A stretch of 64,000 nucleotides of DNA from Amphiura filiformis (GCF_039555335.1 NC_092637.1:2872001-2936000); one strand, 5' to 3'; shown: positions 1 to 12,304, counted from the stretch's first letter. Translations and numbers: made by a program. The notes: generated from the sequence alone by a model not told the origin.

Positions 1-1118
1 CTACAATGTAGAAAAGATGAAACACGAGTGAGAAACCCACATACACTATGACTTCTTTTTGTAGATCACCTGATCAAATCTAAACACACTAGAGCTGCTG
101 TGGCCCAAAAGCCACGAATATCAGGTATGGCTCATAAGGGAGTGAAGAATTCACTCTTTTTGAGTGTTTATTTTTTCACTCTTTTACATAGAGTACAAAG
201 TTACCAAGTCATCAAGTTTCAGATTCTCTTGTAGTTCTCTTAGAATAAGAAACATTAAGAAAAACCAACGTTTTGCTCTTTACGCCAAGATAAGATAACA
301 TATATATAATGATGTAACAATAACAAAAATAACACATATCAATTGCTTGCAAGATCTAGGTACTTAACAAGCAAAATAAACTGCAATCGTAGCTGCAAAT
401 ATCACGAGTCGAAAAAGTATGATAATAACAAATAATGTCAAGATCTGTAGTGAAGATGGTTTTAGTGATGTTATTTGCTTTTGCAAACACTCTTTTGAAT
501 TCAAATTTACCAACCGTTCGTTCCTAAAATGCAGTATCGGTGCAATTATTATCAAGGTTACGTTACATGTTGTTATGCTATAAAGTCACTTCAATCTTGA
601 CATGACAATGGGTGTACCCTTGGTGTAAGATATTCATGAGTTAGACTAGTGTTAAGTCTCCATTGAGGAATTAAGCAGCTTATGGAATAAAGCTGTATAA
701 TCCTTCAATGGAAGATTTGTACTAGGCTAATTCCATGCATTCTTACACGAAGGACAAAAATATCAAACTTAAATATCAAACTTAAATAAGATATACGCGT
801 TTGTTTGTCTGTGCCACTCTCCTCTTGGACATTGGGATGATGGATCTGTCTCATCAAAATGTTTTAATTTATTATATTGCATTTTCTTAAATTTTGTATT
901 TTGTACAGTTCTTGCTGGATTAAAGCTTGTTTGTATGTATTTTGTAGTTAATCTTATATTTTTTTAGAGTATTTATCGTTTTGCTTAAGGTGTTTGTTGT
1001 AAGGTTCGTACAATATTGATTTTTATCTATGCCCGTGGAACGGTGGCATAGATATTGTATTCGTCGTGTTTAGTTTTCTCCGTTTTCTTCTCAAGACCAG
1101 TCCTTTGCACTCCTCTTG
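1..1118. other. AT-rich non-coding stretch
   Basis: No coding region, RNA gene or clear transposon end was recognised here. Reading frames are short and have no family resemblance that I can see. A small imperfect hairpin around 658-714 is the only local structure noticed. Confidence 0.5.
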
Positions 1119-1660
1119 CTCAAGAACTAAAGTAGCCTCGGGGCCCATACTTGGTATAACGATGGCCCATGACCCCTAGAAATTTCCTGGGGTAGCCTCG
1201 ACCCCAGAGGTCAAAGGTCATGGGCTACAGGGGGCAATATGTGTAAAATTTGAAGCATCTCTAGCTCAAGAACTATAGCGCCCTCAGGGTTCATACTTAG
1301 TATAATGATGGCCTGTGACCCCTAAAAGTAACTTATGGTAGCCACAACCCCAGAGGTCAAAGGTCACAGGCTACAGGGAGCAATATGTGTATTTTTTTAA
1401 ACCGCTTTAGCTCAAGAACTATAGCGCCATCAGGGTTCATGCTTGGTACAATGATGGCCCATGACCCTTAGATATTTTCTGCAGTAACATCGACCCCAGA
1501 GGTCAAAGGTCATGGGCTACAGTGAGCAATATGTGTAAAATTTCAAACAGCTCTAGCTCAAGAACTACAGCGCCCTCAGGGTTCATACATGGTACATTGA
1601 TGGCCCATGACTCTAGATGTATTCTGTGGTAGCCGCAACTCCAGAGGTCAAAGATCAAAG
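1119..1660. repeat. 146-bp tandem repeat, four copies
   Basis: Four diverged head-to-tail copies begin near 1119, 1264, 1410 and 1556. Each has the phrase 'ctcaagaacta', then 'gggttcatacttggta', then 'gatggcccatgaccc', then a pair of AGGTCA half-sites, then 'gcaatatgtgtaaaatttga'. The last copy is truncated. The 145-146 bp period is constant, so the array looks like local duplication. It shows no convincing reading frame. Confidence 0.85.
1208..1657 (+). promoter_or_regulatory. Array of four DR1 nuclear-receptor-type motifs
   Basis: The sequence AGGTCAAAGGTCA occurs at 1208-1220, 1354-1366 and 1500-1512. A one-base variant (AGGTCAAAGATCA) lies at 1645-1657. Two AGGTCA half-sites separated by one base form the direct-repeat-1 element bound by HNF4, RXR heterodimers and COUP-TF-type receptors. 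Whether the array is bound is inference. The nearest recognised gene is LRRC51, about 14 kb away, so a passive repeat unit is equally possible. Confidence 0.5.
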
Positions 1661-1934
1661 GCTTTAAAAAGCAAACTAGGTACAACCTATTAACACAGTG
1701 TAGCGCAATAGGTAGCGTTTTGTTAGCTACCTGTGTTTGCAATGATAACGGCCCCAATCGTACGTCAAGGAAATTGATCACTTGACAAAAATTTCCTTAA
1801 AAGGGAATGTGTAAGCAGTTGATATTGGTGCCTTGGACCACCTCAAAAGGCTGTCAATGTGGGACATGGCGTGTGATTGGTTAATGGGTGTTAGGAGGGT
1901 TAAGGGATATCACGGTTTGTAAGGGGGTGACCAA

Positions 1935-2395
1935 GGGGGTGGTCACCAGTTTTTTTAGATTTGGCGCCCAATTGGGTGCTTTTTTATTTTAAGTGCTATG
2001 AGGATGATATACTTATATCAATTAAAGCTTATAAAAAGGGCTTCCCCATAATGGTCACCAACTTTTGGATTTGGCACCCAATTGGTCGCTTTTTTATTTA
2101 AGGTGCTATGAGGATAATACTTATATCAATTAAAGTTTATAACAAGGGCTTCCACATGGTGGTCACCAACTTTTGGATTTGGCGCCCAATTGGGCGCTTT
2201 TTTATTTTAGGTGCTATGAGGATGATACTTATATCAATTAAAGTTTATAACAAGGGCTTTCATATGATGGTCACTACCTTTTGCATTTGGCGCCCAATTG
2301 GGCGTTTTTTTAATATTTTAGGTGCTATGATAATGATACTTATATCATTTAAAGCTTATACCAAGGGGTATAAGTTTTCGTTTTAAGAATAGGGG
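1935..2395. repeat. ~115-bp tandem repeat with a hairpin in each copy
   Basis: About four copies of a ~115 bp unit. Each contains 'ttggcgcccaattgggcgc' (a near-perfect palindrome) followed by a T-run, then 'ggtgctatgaggatgata', then 'atatcaattaaagtttata'. One frame stays open through three copies (2108-2386) and gives a repetitive peptide. I regard that frame as a by-product of the tandem structure and do not call a gene. Confidence 0.75.
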
Positions 2396-2559
2396 AAGGG
2401 GGGTTAGGTGTGGTCACGGGCATAGATATTCGTGTTTGGTCAAACACAACTGTGGTTTCTAGTGTTGCATTGTTCTTGTTTGCAAACATTTGTAGTTGTA
2501 TAGGCCTAGATGTTTGTAAAGCGCTCAGTGACTTTTGTTTGGAGCGCTATATAAATCTA

Positions 2560-2560
<1 letters not shown>

Positions 2561-2630
<70 letters not shown>
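2561..2630. repeat. (ATT)n microsatellite
   Basis: An uninterrupted trinucleotide tract of about 23 units abuts the outer end of the foldback element that follows. It generates spurious poly-Tyr and poly-Ile frames on the two strands. Confidence 0.97.
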
Positions 2631-2636
2631 GTTGCG

Positions 2637-3994
2637 ATGTACGGAAGTAACTAAGGGCCACGTGAGTTCGCTTTGTAACGCAAGAAGTCAGGATCTTGTG
2701 ATTACAAATCCCGACTTCTTGTGTTCCTGACTTAGCCAGTTTGAAATAAAGAGATAGTAAAAATATCAAAATAAAGAAATAGTTAAGACAACTCAGGATC
2801 TCAAGAACTCATGAAATCTGTTCAATTTTCACGGCGTTAGTAGTTTAATTGTAAGCCCATCCACTTTAGAACTCGTGAACTCAAGCCACGCTTGACTTCC
2901 TGACTTCCTGACTTCAAGTCAGGAACACAGGATCACGAGATCCTGACTTCATGACTTTAAAGTCAGGAACTCGTGAACTCAAGCCGCGCTTGTGTTCTTG
3001 AGTTCCTGACTTCCTGACTTTGAACTCAGGAACACAAGAACTCAAGCGCCGCTTGAGTTCACGACTTCCTGACTTTGAACTCAGGAACACAAGAACTCAA
3101 GCGCCGCTTGTGTTCACGACTTCCTGACTTTGAACTCAGGAACACAAGAACTCAAGCGCCGCTTGTGTTCACGACTTCCTGACTTTGAGAGAGAGCCTAA
3201 AGAACTCAAGCGCCGCTTGTGTTCACGACTTCCTGACTTTGAACTCAGGAACACAAGAACTCAAGCGCCGCTTGTGTTCGCGACTTCCTGACTTTAGCAC
3301 GTGTGTTGCTAGCGCCATCATTTATATATATTATAATGCATGCATTTAGGCTCTCTCTCTCAAAGTCAGGAAGTCGTGAACACAAGCGGCGCTTGAGTTC
3401 TTGTGTTCCTGAGTTCAAAGTCAGGAAGTCGTGAACACAAGCGGCGCTTGAGTTCTTGTGTTCCTGAGTTCAAAGTCAGGAAGTCGTGAACACAAGCGGC
3501 GCTTGAGTTCTTGTGTTCCTGAGTTCAAAGTCAGAAGTCGTGAACTCAAGCGGCGCTTGAGTTCTTGTGTTCCTGAGTTCAAAGTCAGGAAGTCAGGAAC
3601 TCAAGAACACAAGCGCGACTTGAGTTCACGAGTTCCTGACTTTAAAGTCATGAAGTCAGGATCTCGTGATCCTGTGTTCCTGACTTGAAGTCAGGAAGTC
3701 AAGCGTGGCTTGAGTTCACGAGTTCTTGACTTTAAGTCAAGAAAATAGGATCTCGAGATAACTAAAGTGGATGGGCTTACAATTAAACTACTAACGCCGT
3801 GAAAATTGAACAGATTTCATGAGTTCTTGAGATCCTGAGTTGTCTTAACTATTTCTTTATTTTGATATTTTTACTATCTCTTTATTTCAAACTGGCTAAG
3901 TCAGGAACACAAGAAGTCGGGATTTGTAATCACAAGATCCTGACTTCTTGCGTTACAAAGCGAACTCACGTGGCCCTTAGTTACTTCCGTACAT
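2637..3994. mobile_element. Foldback (long inverted repeat) element, ~1.36 kb
   Basis: The two arms (about 2637-3297 and 3340-3994) are near-perfect reverse complements, from 'atgtacggaagtaactaa' at the left edge to 'ttagttacttccgtacat' at the right. The inner half of each arm consists of ~55 bp tandem subunits that are themselves palindromic around 'aagcgccgctt', bounded by 'gacttcctgactttgaactc'. The loop is only ~40 bp of AT-rich sequence. This matches the architecture known for foldback transposons: long inverted repeats with internal tandem repeats. No transposase is present and no target duplication was identified. Confidence 0.8.
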
Positions 3995-4257
3995 ATTGAA
4001 CCATTGTATGTTGGTGTTATCCAAAATGTTTGTATTTTTGACAGGGGTACACTCCCCCCCCCGCTGGTAACGCTGCTGTAATTTAGGTCTAAACGGTCCG
4101 TCTTTCATCGCCCCATTTTCATATTTTGGTGTCACCGAATAGGCCCTACATCTTACTGTAAAAAAATATCCAATAGATATGGACCATTTATATTTAATTG
4201 AAGGGACCTCTCTGGGTATGCTGGGATTGGGTTCTGATCAGTGGTTCTGCTAATACG

Positions 4258-4630
4258 TTAGGGTGGTACTATATACACTACATCCACTGGTAAATTTTGT
4301 GATTAATTTCGCATTTTTCTCAAAAAATAACTACACACTGGTAACAAAAGTTATATATATTATAGGGGCAAGGAATCCAATTACTTCGCTGAAATTTCAG
4401 TGATTCAAGACAAGTGGTTCATTATAACGTTAAGAAATGAGGTACATTCTAGCGGTTTTTTCTTATCATAAATAACGTACCGCTTGTCTTGTTTTGAGTC
4501 ACTGAAATTCAAGTGTAGTAACTGGATTTCATGCCCATATAGTATACATAACTTTTGTTACCAATGTGATATTATTTTTTGAGAAACAAAAATAGTCACA
4601 AATTTATGAAGGGGTGTAGTACCACCTTAA
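4258..4630. mobile_element. Palindromic MITE, family A, copy 1
   Basis: The left end 'gggtggtactatatacacta' and right end 'ggggtgtagtaccacctta' are imperfect inverted repeats, and the complementarity runs inward through most of the ~370 bp (for example 'tataggggcaaggaatccaa' near the left-hand centre). Related copies lie near 12305-12655 (nearly complete) and 44874-45060 (half). TTAA flanks the ends of the other copies, and a degraded TTA/TTAA is seen here. Confidence 0.75.
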
Positions 4631-4637
4631 AATGATA

Positions 4638-5210
4638 CACGATGTATTGTTGGTCGAAGCAGCCAAAATAATCGATTTTCATTATCTACAATCTTGGAAA
4701 TAAGTCTTGGAACGCTTGCGTGCCATATATAACGGAAAACTGTCACCCCCTTTCCTTCATGCAATTTTGAGAAATGCCAATGTCTTCAGGGGTAGGGGAG
4801 GGTAAATCGTTCTTGTCATGTTTGTTTAAGAGTGTGCCAAGCGTTCCAAGTACTCTTTTCCAAGATTGTAGGCTAAATCAATAAATTATTGAAAAATATA
4901 ATAACGCTTTGATGTTCTGCAAAGGTTCATTCTACCAATCATATACTTTGAAAACTTGCTTGATTTATTGTTGTTAATCATGTTAATGAGTTATGTACGT
5001 TTTACAAAAGTGTTGTTGTTTCAGCCCTCTTTACAACATAACTCAAGAACCACAGGATCTACAAAAGTATATCTATGATATTTGAATTCTTCTACACACT
5101 TGCTGTGAAATAATCAATGCAATTTTTGCAAAGCTCACTACCATTCGCAAGATACTGTGAACTACCAAATCACAACAGCTTAAAATAGTTGCTAACCTTA
5201 AGGGATCTGG
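4638..5210 (+). repeat. Dispersed repeat, inverted relative to 18190-18535
   Basis: The phrase 'gttggtcgaagcagcc' followed by 'aaaataatcg', and later 'gccctctttacaacataact', both recur in reverse complement at 18190-18535. The copies differ by a palindromic insertion in this one (4687-4875), which the 18 kb copy lacks. No coding potential was seen. Confidence 0.7.
4687..4875. mobile_element. Small palindromic insertion inside the dispersed repeat
   Basis: The ends 'ctacaatcttggaaa' and 'tttccaagattgtag' are inverted, followed inward by 'cttggaacgcttg' and 'caagcgttccaag'. The paralogous stretch near 18490 lacks this block, so it looks like an insertion of about 185 bp into an older repeat. 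The exact target duplication is unclear. Confidence 0.65.
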
Positions 5211-5214
5211 AATG

Positions 5215-5842
5215 AGCGTTTTGAGCGTTTCGACAGTATTTTTTGTGGGACATGAGAGCACATCAGACACATCGAATTGCATTCTGAATACGAAGAATGT
5301 CTTTCTGATATCAAATAATTTTCATTTTTGAAATTCACGATATAATACAAATTTTATGACAAATTATTAAAATTTGATATTCATTTTCATAATAACAGTC
5401 CTCGAAGTAAATTTTATAAATCTAATGATATATTCTTAATTGTATGTAGCTGGGAGGAAAAGCCGGACGATCAATTGAAAATTTTGACCTTTCATATTGA
5501 AGATATGGATTTTTATCCCAAAAAGACCTAATTTTTTTTGGTGTTTTGGAAAAAAAATCCATATCTTCAATACGAAAGGTCAGAATTTTCAATTGATCGT
5601 CGGCTTTTCATCCCACCTACATACACTTTAAGTATAAATCATCAGATTAAAAACGTTTACTTCGAGTACTGTTAAATATCAAAAATATCAATTTTTAATG
5701 ATTTGCCATAAAATGTGTATTACATTGCGAATTTCAAACAATCAAAATTATTTGATATCAGAAGGACATTCTTCGTATTTAGAATGTAATTCGATATGTC
5801 TGATGTGCTCCCCCACAATAAATACTGTCCAAACGTTCATAC
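5215..5842. mobile_element. Palindromic MITE, family B, copy 1
   Basis: Two ~300 bp arms are reverse complements. 'gagagcacatcagac' and 'gtctgatgtgctc' mark the outer parts; 'catattgaagatatggattt' and its complement meet near the centre (~5515-5560). A second full palindrome of the same family is at 7915-8510 and a half copy is at 48041-48216. No open frame of note. Confidence 0.8.
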
Positions 5843-7914
5843 CCCACCCCTTAAGAGGCATTATCTGTTATTTTGGAGAATTTTTGTTAAATGTTTGCCA
5901 CGGTCAAAAAATGGATTTCCTTTAAACTTTCATATTTGATGGACCTTGACCTGAAACAAACACACATGAAATAAATTTGGGAAAAATATCCCCGTTGCCA
6001 TGGTAACAGCCAAATCTTCATGTTAGGCCTATCTTCACACTTTTTGCATTTTTCAGCAGTCAATTTGTCAAGTTTTGAAGCCAGTGTTACTAATATACAC
6101 AATATATATATACTGTTTTCTTTGTAAGGTATGAATAGGTCGAACCTTAGATGCCGCATTGAAAGTATGAAAATAATCACCAGATGTCAGGGTGGGTTAT
6201 ACCATTTATTTGAAATAGGGTGTTTTTCAATTTTTCAAAGTATGAAAATATACCAACTTTGTATAGCTCATAAACCATATGGTAGTGCTCCGATTTCAAC
6301 ATCGACCACAGCATGTTGAGATGATACATTGGTCTTATGAAAAAGGTACATTTGAGCTTGGGGAAAACACATCTGTATATACAGTGTTGCCAGACATTTT
6401 CCTATTTTTCGAAATTCAACACAAATCTCACCTTAAGTTAAATGATGTGAAAATGAAACATCATCCTTTCAAGGAACATTTATTAGAAAGAGTTTTTATT
6501 CATATCAAATTTGATCAGTTATAATGGTCAGTGTTGTTTTAAACCACATGGGTGTTGCCATAATTGGGGTTTTATTGTGATTTGTGGATATTTTCAACTT
6601 TTGAAAAATTATAAAAATACCAAAATGCATTTCTATAATAAAGAAAGAAACATCGACCTCGTCATGTTGAGATGATACATTGGCCTTATGAAAAGTTATT
6701 TTGATCGGGGGGTAAAACATCAGTTTATACAGTGTTGCCAGATATTTTCCTATTTTTTCAAAATTCAACACAAGTCTTGCCGTAAGTTAAAAGATATGAA
6801 AATGAAACTTCACCTTCATATGGAACATATCTTTTTAGAAAGAAAGTTAATTTCATATTCAATTTGATCATCTAGGATGGTCAGTGTTATTCTAAGCCAT
6901 ATGGGTGTTGCCATAGCTGGCGTTTAATATGACAATATTTAGATATTTCCAGCTTTTTACAAGTCTTAAAAATAGTACATACACACCTTTAAAATTATTG
7001 TGGAATGAACGCAATATTAAGGTTAAAAATTAACCTAAGAACACTTAGTATGTGAATTTAAATTTTAAATTTGAGTTCGGAAAATATTTCCTTCTATACA
7101 GTATTGCCAGATATTGTCACATAATTCAAAATTCAACATATGTTGAGCTTTTTTCAGCTTTTTTTTCAGCTTTTTTCAGCTTTTTCAGCTATTTTTCAGT
7201 CTTAAAAATGCCAAAATACAATGGCATACATTCCTAAAATAAAGATGTGAAAATGAAACATCGACCTCATCCTGAGATGATACATCGGTCTTATGAAAAA
7301 TTTACATTTGAGCTTGGGGAAAAACATCTGTTTATACAGTGTTGCCAGATATTTTCATTTTTTTTCTTCAAAATTCAGCACTAGTTTCACCTTAGGTTGA
7401 AAATTAAAGTTTATTAGAAAGAAATTTACTTTCATATTAAATTTGATCAGTTGTATAAATGGTCAGTGTTGTTCCAAACCACATGGGTGTTGCCATAATT
7501 ATGGTTGAATAGCGAGATGTGGTTATTTTGAACTTTTTACAAGTTTTAAAATACCAAAATACCATGGTATGCATTCCTTAAAAAATATTTGGAAGTGAAA
7601 CATCAACTTCACCATGTTGAAATGATACATATTTGGTCTTATGAAACATTTACACTTAAGCTTGGGGAAAACATATGTTTATACAGTGTTGCCAGATATT
7701 TTCCTATTTTTTCGAAATTTAACACAAGTCTCACCTAAAGTTAAATGATGCGAAAATGAAACTTCACCTTCACAAGGAAAGTTTATTAAAATGAAATTTA
7801 CTTTCATATTAAATTTGATCAGTTGTATAAATGGTCAGTGTTGTTCCAATCCACATGGGTGTTGCCATAATTAGGGTTTAATAGTGAGATGTCGATATTT
7901 TTATAAGTCATAAG

Positions 7915-8510
7915 GGTTCAAATAGCGACGTTTTCACATATTTTTGTGGACCTGAGAGCACATCAGACATATATTGAAATTTGCGATATAATACAAATTT
8001 TATGGCAAATGATTAAAATTGATATTTTGAAATTTAACAGATCTCAAAAAGTAAATTGTATAAATCTAGTGATATGTACTTAAAGTGTATGTAGCTGGAA
8101 TGAAAAGCCGTCCATATGAAAATTTGACCTTTCGTATTGAAGATATAGATTTTTTCACCAAAACACCTAAGGTCTTTTGGGGAAAAATCTATATCTTCAC
8201 TATGAAAGGTCAAATTGTTCAATTAACATTAATTAATTGATTAGTGGTCGGCTTTTCATCCCAGCTACATACACTTTAAGTACACATCATTAGATTTATT
8301 AAATTAACTGTATTATGTCAAAAAATAAAAAAATTCAATATGCATAATTTACCCTAAAATTTTTATTGTATCGCGAATTAAAAAAAAAATCAAAATTATT
8401 TTATATCAGAAGGACATTCCTCGTATTCAAAATGCAATTTTGTATGTGTGATGTGCTCTCAGGTCCGACAAAAATACTGTGCAAAGGTGGGTGACCAACC
8501 CCTTAAAATA
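7915..8510. mobile_element. Palindromic MITE, family B, copy 2
   Basis: The element starts near 'ggacctgagagcacatcaga' and ends near 'tgatgtgctctcaggtccga', with a centre at about 8170-8200 around 'aaaaatctatatcttcac'. It is clearly related to the 5215-5842 palindrome. It separates the tandem array of the left inverted arm from the spacer. Confidence 0.75.
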
Positions 8511-10284
8511 CAACACAGAAAACATCAAACATGTATACTTTAAAATATACATAAAAGCCATAATGTTTTTACCAATATACACATACTAGCTAGGCTAAAA
8601 TAAATTAAAATAACATAAGATTGTTACATTGCAAAAAGATGCATATAAGAGTAAGATAATGTTTAAATTACGCCTACCCCATATTATTAAAGCACACATC
8701 CCAACTATACTTGCAAAAAAGATATGGGGAAGAAATGGGCAAAAAACTATATAGATCCAGCAAATGTCTCGAAAGATATGAGAATACAGCTCAACTGATC
8801 ATACTTTTCCTACATTCGCCCTTGCATGATTTTTGAGTTGACACAGTCATGAAAATAACTATAGATATTTGACAGACAATTAGTAGCCCAGTTCTGAACC
8901 TTTTCATTGATCATTCATAACAATAGGTATCTGATGGATCAGTGAAGATAAGAAGGGATTATAATATATCCGTAACCTTGATATTATAGTACATCTCGAG
9001 GAAAAAGTGCAATGGACATGTTTTCATTTTATGTTTCAAATATCCCGCGCATGAAAATTGAGTATTTAACCCAAAATGGAAAATGGAACAATTTATTGGA
9101 AATCTGTTTTAACACATTTTTTTGACATCTTTTTCTGCACTGTATTATACCTAAATTAAGAAATTTGATAAATATTCAAAGAAAATATAGGTCATCCAAA
9201 AATGTTGATTTTTACACATTTTGGGGCAAAAAAGGAAAAATAAGCAAAAATATCAAAATCTGTTTTAACAACTTCATTCATCAAGTCATAACAAACGGCC
9301 TACATGCTTAATTTCTAATAAAATATTGAAATTGTGAAAAATATAGGTATTTATTGATTTTCATGTTTTTCTTGTAAATATGCTAATAATATGCAAATTA
9401 TGAAATTGCAAAATAAAGTTTCTACATAGCATACATCTTTCAAGTGTGATGTTCAAAATGACAGACATCAAAAAGAGATTCGATGAAATGTAAAGGTGTA
9501 GTAACAATTTTGGCATGGACTGTCTGGTTAGGAAAAGTACGGTAAGTTGAGCTGTAGTCAAAGACAATAACGCACAGAACCTTTTCACAGCCAGACAAAT
9601 TAATGTCCAGTTACCTTTCCCGAGAGGAGCTCGCAGGAGAGTCGAAAGTATGAAGAAGAAATGACCATTGAAATGTTGCATGATATTGTTGCTAATTCTC
9701 TGTCATTCAAGCATCCCTGCTCATTGATGACATGAATTTGTATGAGCTTGTAAAAAGGAAGCAACTAAAATTAAGCTTTCAAGACTGAAGGAGATTTATA
9801 TGAACACTTTTGCAGATACTTGCAGGGTTAAAGCAAAATAAAAAATCACCAAATGTTGATAAAAGTTGTCTGAGGAAATATCCGTTTCAAGTAGAAAAAG
9901 AGGTCTACTGGGCACAGTATACCTATGACATGACGCCGGAGGGGGTTCTCCCTGGTTAAAGGTATACGGGGATGTGCCACGGTTTTGGGGGTACCTTAGC
10001 AATTGGTATGTCGATTGGTGGGTTTGCAGTGGAGACAATACACCAAATTGGGTGCATTAAGGCAAAAGTGCCCATAAAAGCGCCAAATTAGGACAAATTT
10101 GTGTGCTTTTTGGGTGTTTTTGTGAAAAATTGGAATACTATAGCTGTAACTTTAATAAGGTGTCATTTTAAAATTGAAAATGTATCCACATTTCACTATT
10201 AACTCCGTTTATAGTGGCATCATCTATGTGGTTTATTCATGGCAGCGATTTAAACAATATAAATCCTAAAGTGAGACATACATT
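8511..10284. other. Spacer of the large inverted structure, no gene seen
   Basis: AT-rich sequence with short frames only. The longest, minus strand 9361-9681 (106 codons), has no recognisable domain or splice context. I see no RNA gene or transposon terminus here. Confidence 0.5.
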
Positions 10285-11932
10285 GAATTTTGAATATATG
10301 TGATAATAACTGGCAATACTGTATAGAAGGAAATATTTTCCGAACTCAAATTTAAATTCACATACTAAGTGTTCTTAGGGTCATTTTTAACCTTAATATT
10401 GCGTTCATTCCACAATAATTTTAAGGATGTGTACTATTTTTAAGACTTGTAAAAAGCTGGAAATATCTAAATTGTCATATTAAATGCCAGCTATGGCAAC
10501 ACCCATATGGCTTAGAAATAACACTGACCATCCCAGATGATCAAATTGAATATGAAATTAACTTTCTTTCTAAAAAGATATGTTCCGTATGAAGGTGAAG
10601 TTTCATTTTCATATCTTTTAACTTAGGGCGAGACTTGTGTTGAATTTTGAAAAAATAGGAAAATATCTGGCAACACTGTATAAACTGATGTTTTACCCCC
10701 CACCCACAAATCAAAATAACTTTTTCATAAGGCCAATGTATTATCTCAACATGACGAGGTCGATGTTTCTTTCTTTATTATAGAAATGCAAGTTGGTATT
10801 TTTATGACTTGTAAAAAGTTGAAAATATCCACACCTCACAATTAAACCCCAATTATGGCAACACCCATGTGGTTTATCTGGGAACACTGTATAAACTGAT
10901 GTCTTACCCGCCCCCCCGATCAAAATAACTTTTTCATAAGGCCAATATATCATCTCAACATGACGAGGTCGATGTTTCTTTCTTTATTATAGAAATGCAT
11001 TTTGGTATTTTTATGACTTGTAAAAAGTTGAAAATATCCACAAATCACAATTAAACCCCAATTATGGCAACACCCATGTGGTTTAGAACAACACTGACCA
11101 TTATAACTGATCAAATTTGATATGAATAAAAACTCTCTTTCTAATAAATGTTCTTTGAAAGGATGATGTTTCATTTTCACATCATTTAACTTAAGGTGAG
11201 ATTTGTGTTGAATTTCGAAAAATAGGAAAATGTCTGGCAACACTGTATATACAGATGTGTTTTCCCCAAGCTCAAATGTAACTTTTTCATAAGACCAATG
11301 TATCATCTCAACATGCTGTGGTCGATGTTGAAATCGGAACACTACCATATGGTTTATGAGCTATACAAAGTTGGTATATTTTCATACTTTGAAAAATTGA
11401 AAAACACCCCTATTTCAAATAAATGGTATAACCCACCCTGACATCTGGTGATTATTTTTATACTTTCATTGCGGCATCTAAGGTTTGACCTATTCATACC
11501 TTATAAAGAAAAAATCATATATATAATGTGTATATTAGTAACACTGGCTTCAAAACTTGACAATTTGACTGCTGAAAAATGCAAAAATGGTGAAAATAGG
11601 CCTAAAATTGAAATTTGCCTGTTACCATGGCAACGGGGATATTTTTCCGAAATTTATCCCATGTGTGTTAGTTTGAGGTCAAGGTCCATCAAATATGAAA
11701 GTATAAAGAAAATCTATTTTTGACCGCGGCAATTATATTCTCAAAAATAACAGATAGTTCCTCTTAAGCAGCAACTCCATAATCATGATAATGTCAATTA
11801 AGGAAGTGAATCAATAGAATGTTGATTATAACTGCCCCAGGGTATAGCTGCCCTAGGTCGTACCTTAACAATACACCTATGCTATTGGCCGAAATTTCGG
11901 ATTAAATTATATTAATATTATACCGTAAAACC

Positions 11933-12141
11933 TCGTTTACAAGCATATAGAGTGTTTTTGATGAAAGCTTAATTAATACATGTGTCTTCCACTGACAAAA
12001 TTATAACATTATGGAGTTTGAGCAAATAAATTACCGTTACAAGCATATACAAACAAGTACTATTGTAAGACCAATCTATTTTATTGGCCTGTTTAGCTTT
12101 TATCAAAAACACTCAATATGCTTATAGACGAGGTTTTACGG
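11933..12141. mobile_element. Mariner-type MITE with TA target duplication
   Basis: The ends 'ccgtaaaacctcgtttac' and its counterpart 'cgaggttttacgg' are inverted repeats flanked on both sides by TA. An inner pair ('gtgtttttgatgaaagctt' and 'agcttttatcaaaaacac') continues the palindrome. About 209 bp, non-coding. The TA duplication is characteristic of Tc1/mariner-type integration. Confidence 0.8.
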
Positions 12142-12304
12142 TATAGGCTTACATTATTTGTACAAAATATCATGTGCATCAATCAACTCTAAATATATAG
12201 GACAACATCGAAAAAGATACTTTTTGATCATTCTGAAAAAAAAGCTAATATTTTGGTCCTGTGGTTAACATTTGACATTCTTTATAATGGAAACAAATCT
12301 TAAG

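Larger units (their letters stand above)
5848..11768. repeat. ~5.9 kb structure with 1.3-1.5 kb inverted arms
   Basis: The sequence from about 5848 ('ccttaagaggcattatctgt') to about 7140 is repeated as reverse complement from about 11768 down to about 10285. The left arm continues into a tandem array of a ~345 bp unit, marked by 'cagtgttgccagatatttt' near 6380, 6730, 7340 and 7680 with a weaker copy near 7100. The right arm has the same unit in the opposite direction. The 3 kb spacer includes a family B palindrome. No transposase frame was recognised. It could be one very large TIR element or an inverted duplication of a tandem array. Confidence 0.6.

Noticed and set aside
2410-2769. Open frames ending or beginning in long poly-Tyr or poly-Ile (both strands)
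   Set aside because: They are translations of the ATT microsatellite and have no splice or start context.
1119-3994. Possible CRISPR-like array (regular repeats with spacers)
   Set aside because: Units are simple tandem or palindromic repeats without unique spacers, in a clearly eukaryotic context with spliced genes.
11430-11723. 91-codon frame mirrored at 5887-6180 (97 codons, opposite strand)
   Set aside because: The similarity is explained by the large inverted repeat arms. The peptide has no recognisable motif and neither copy has a credible gene context.
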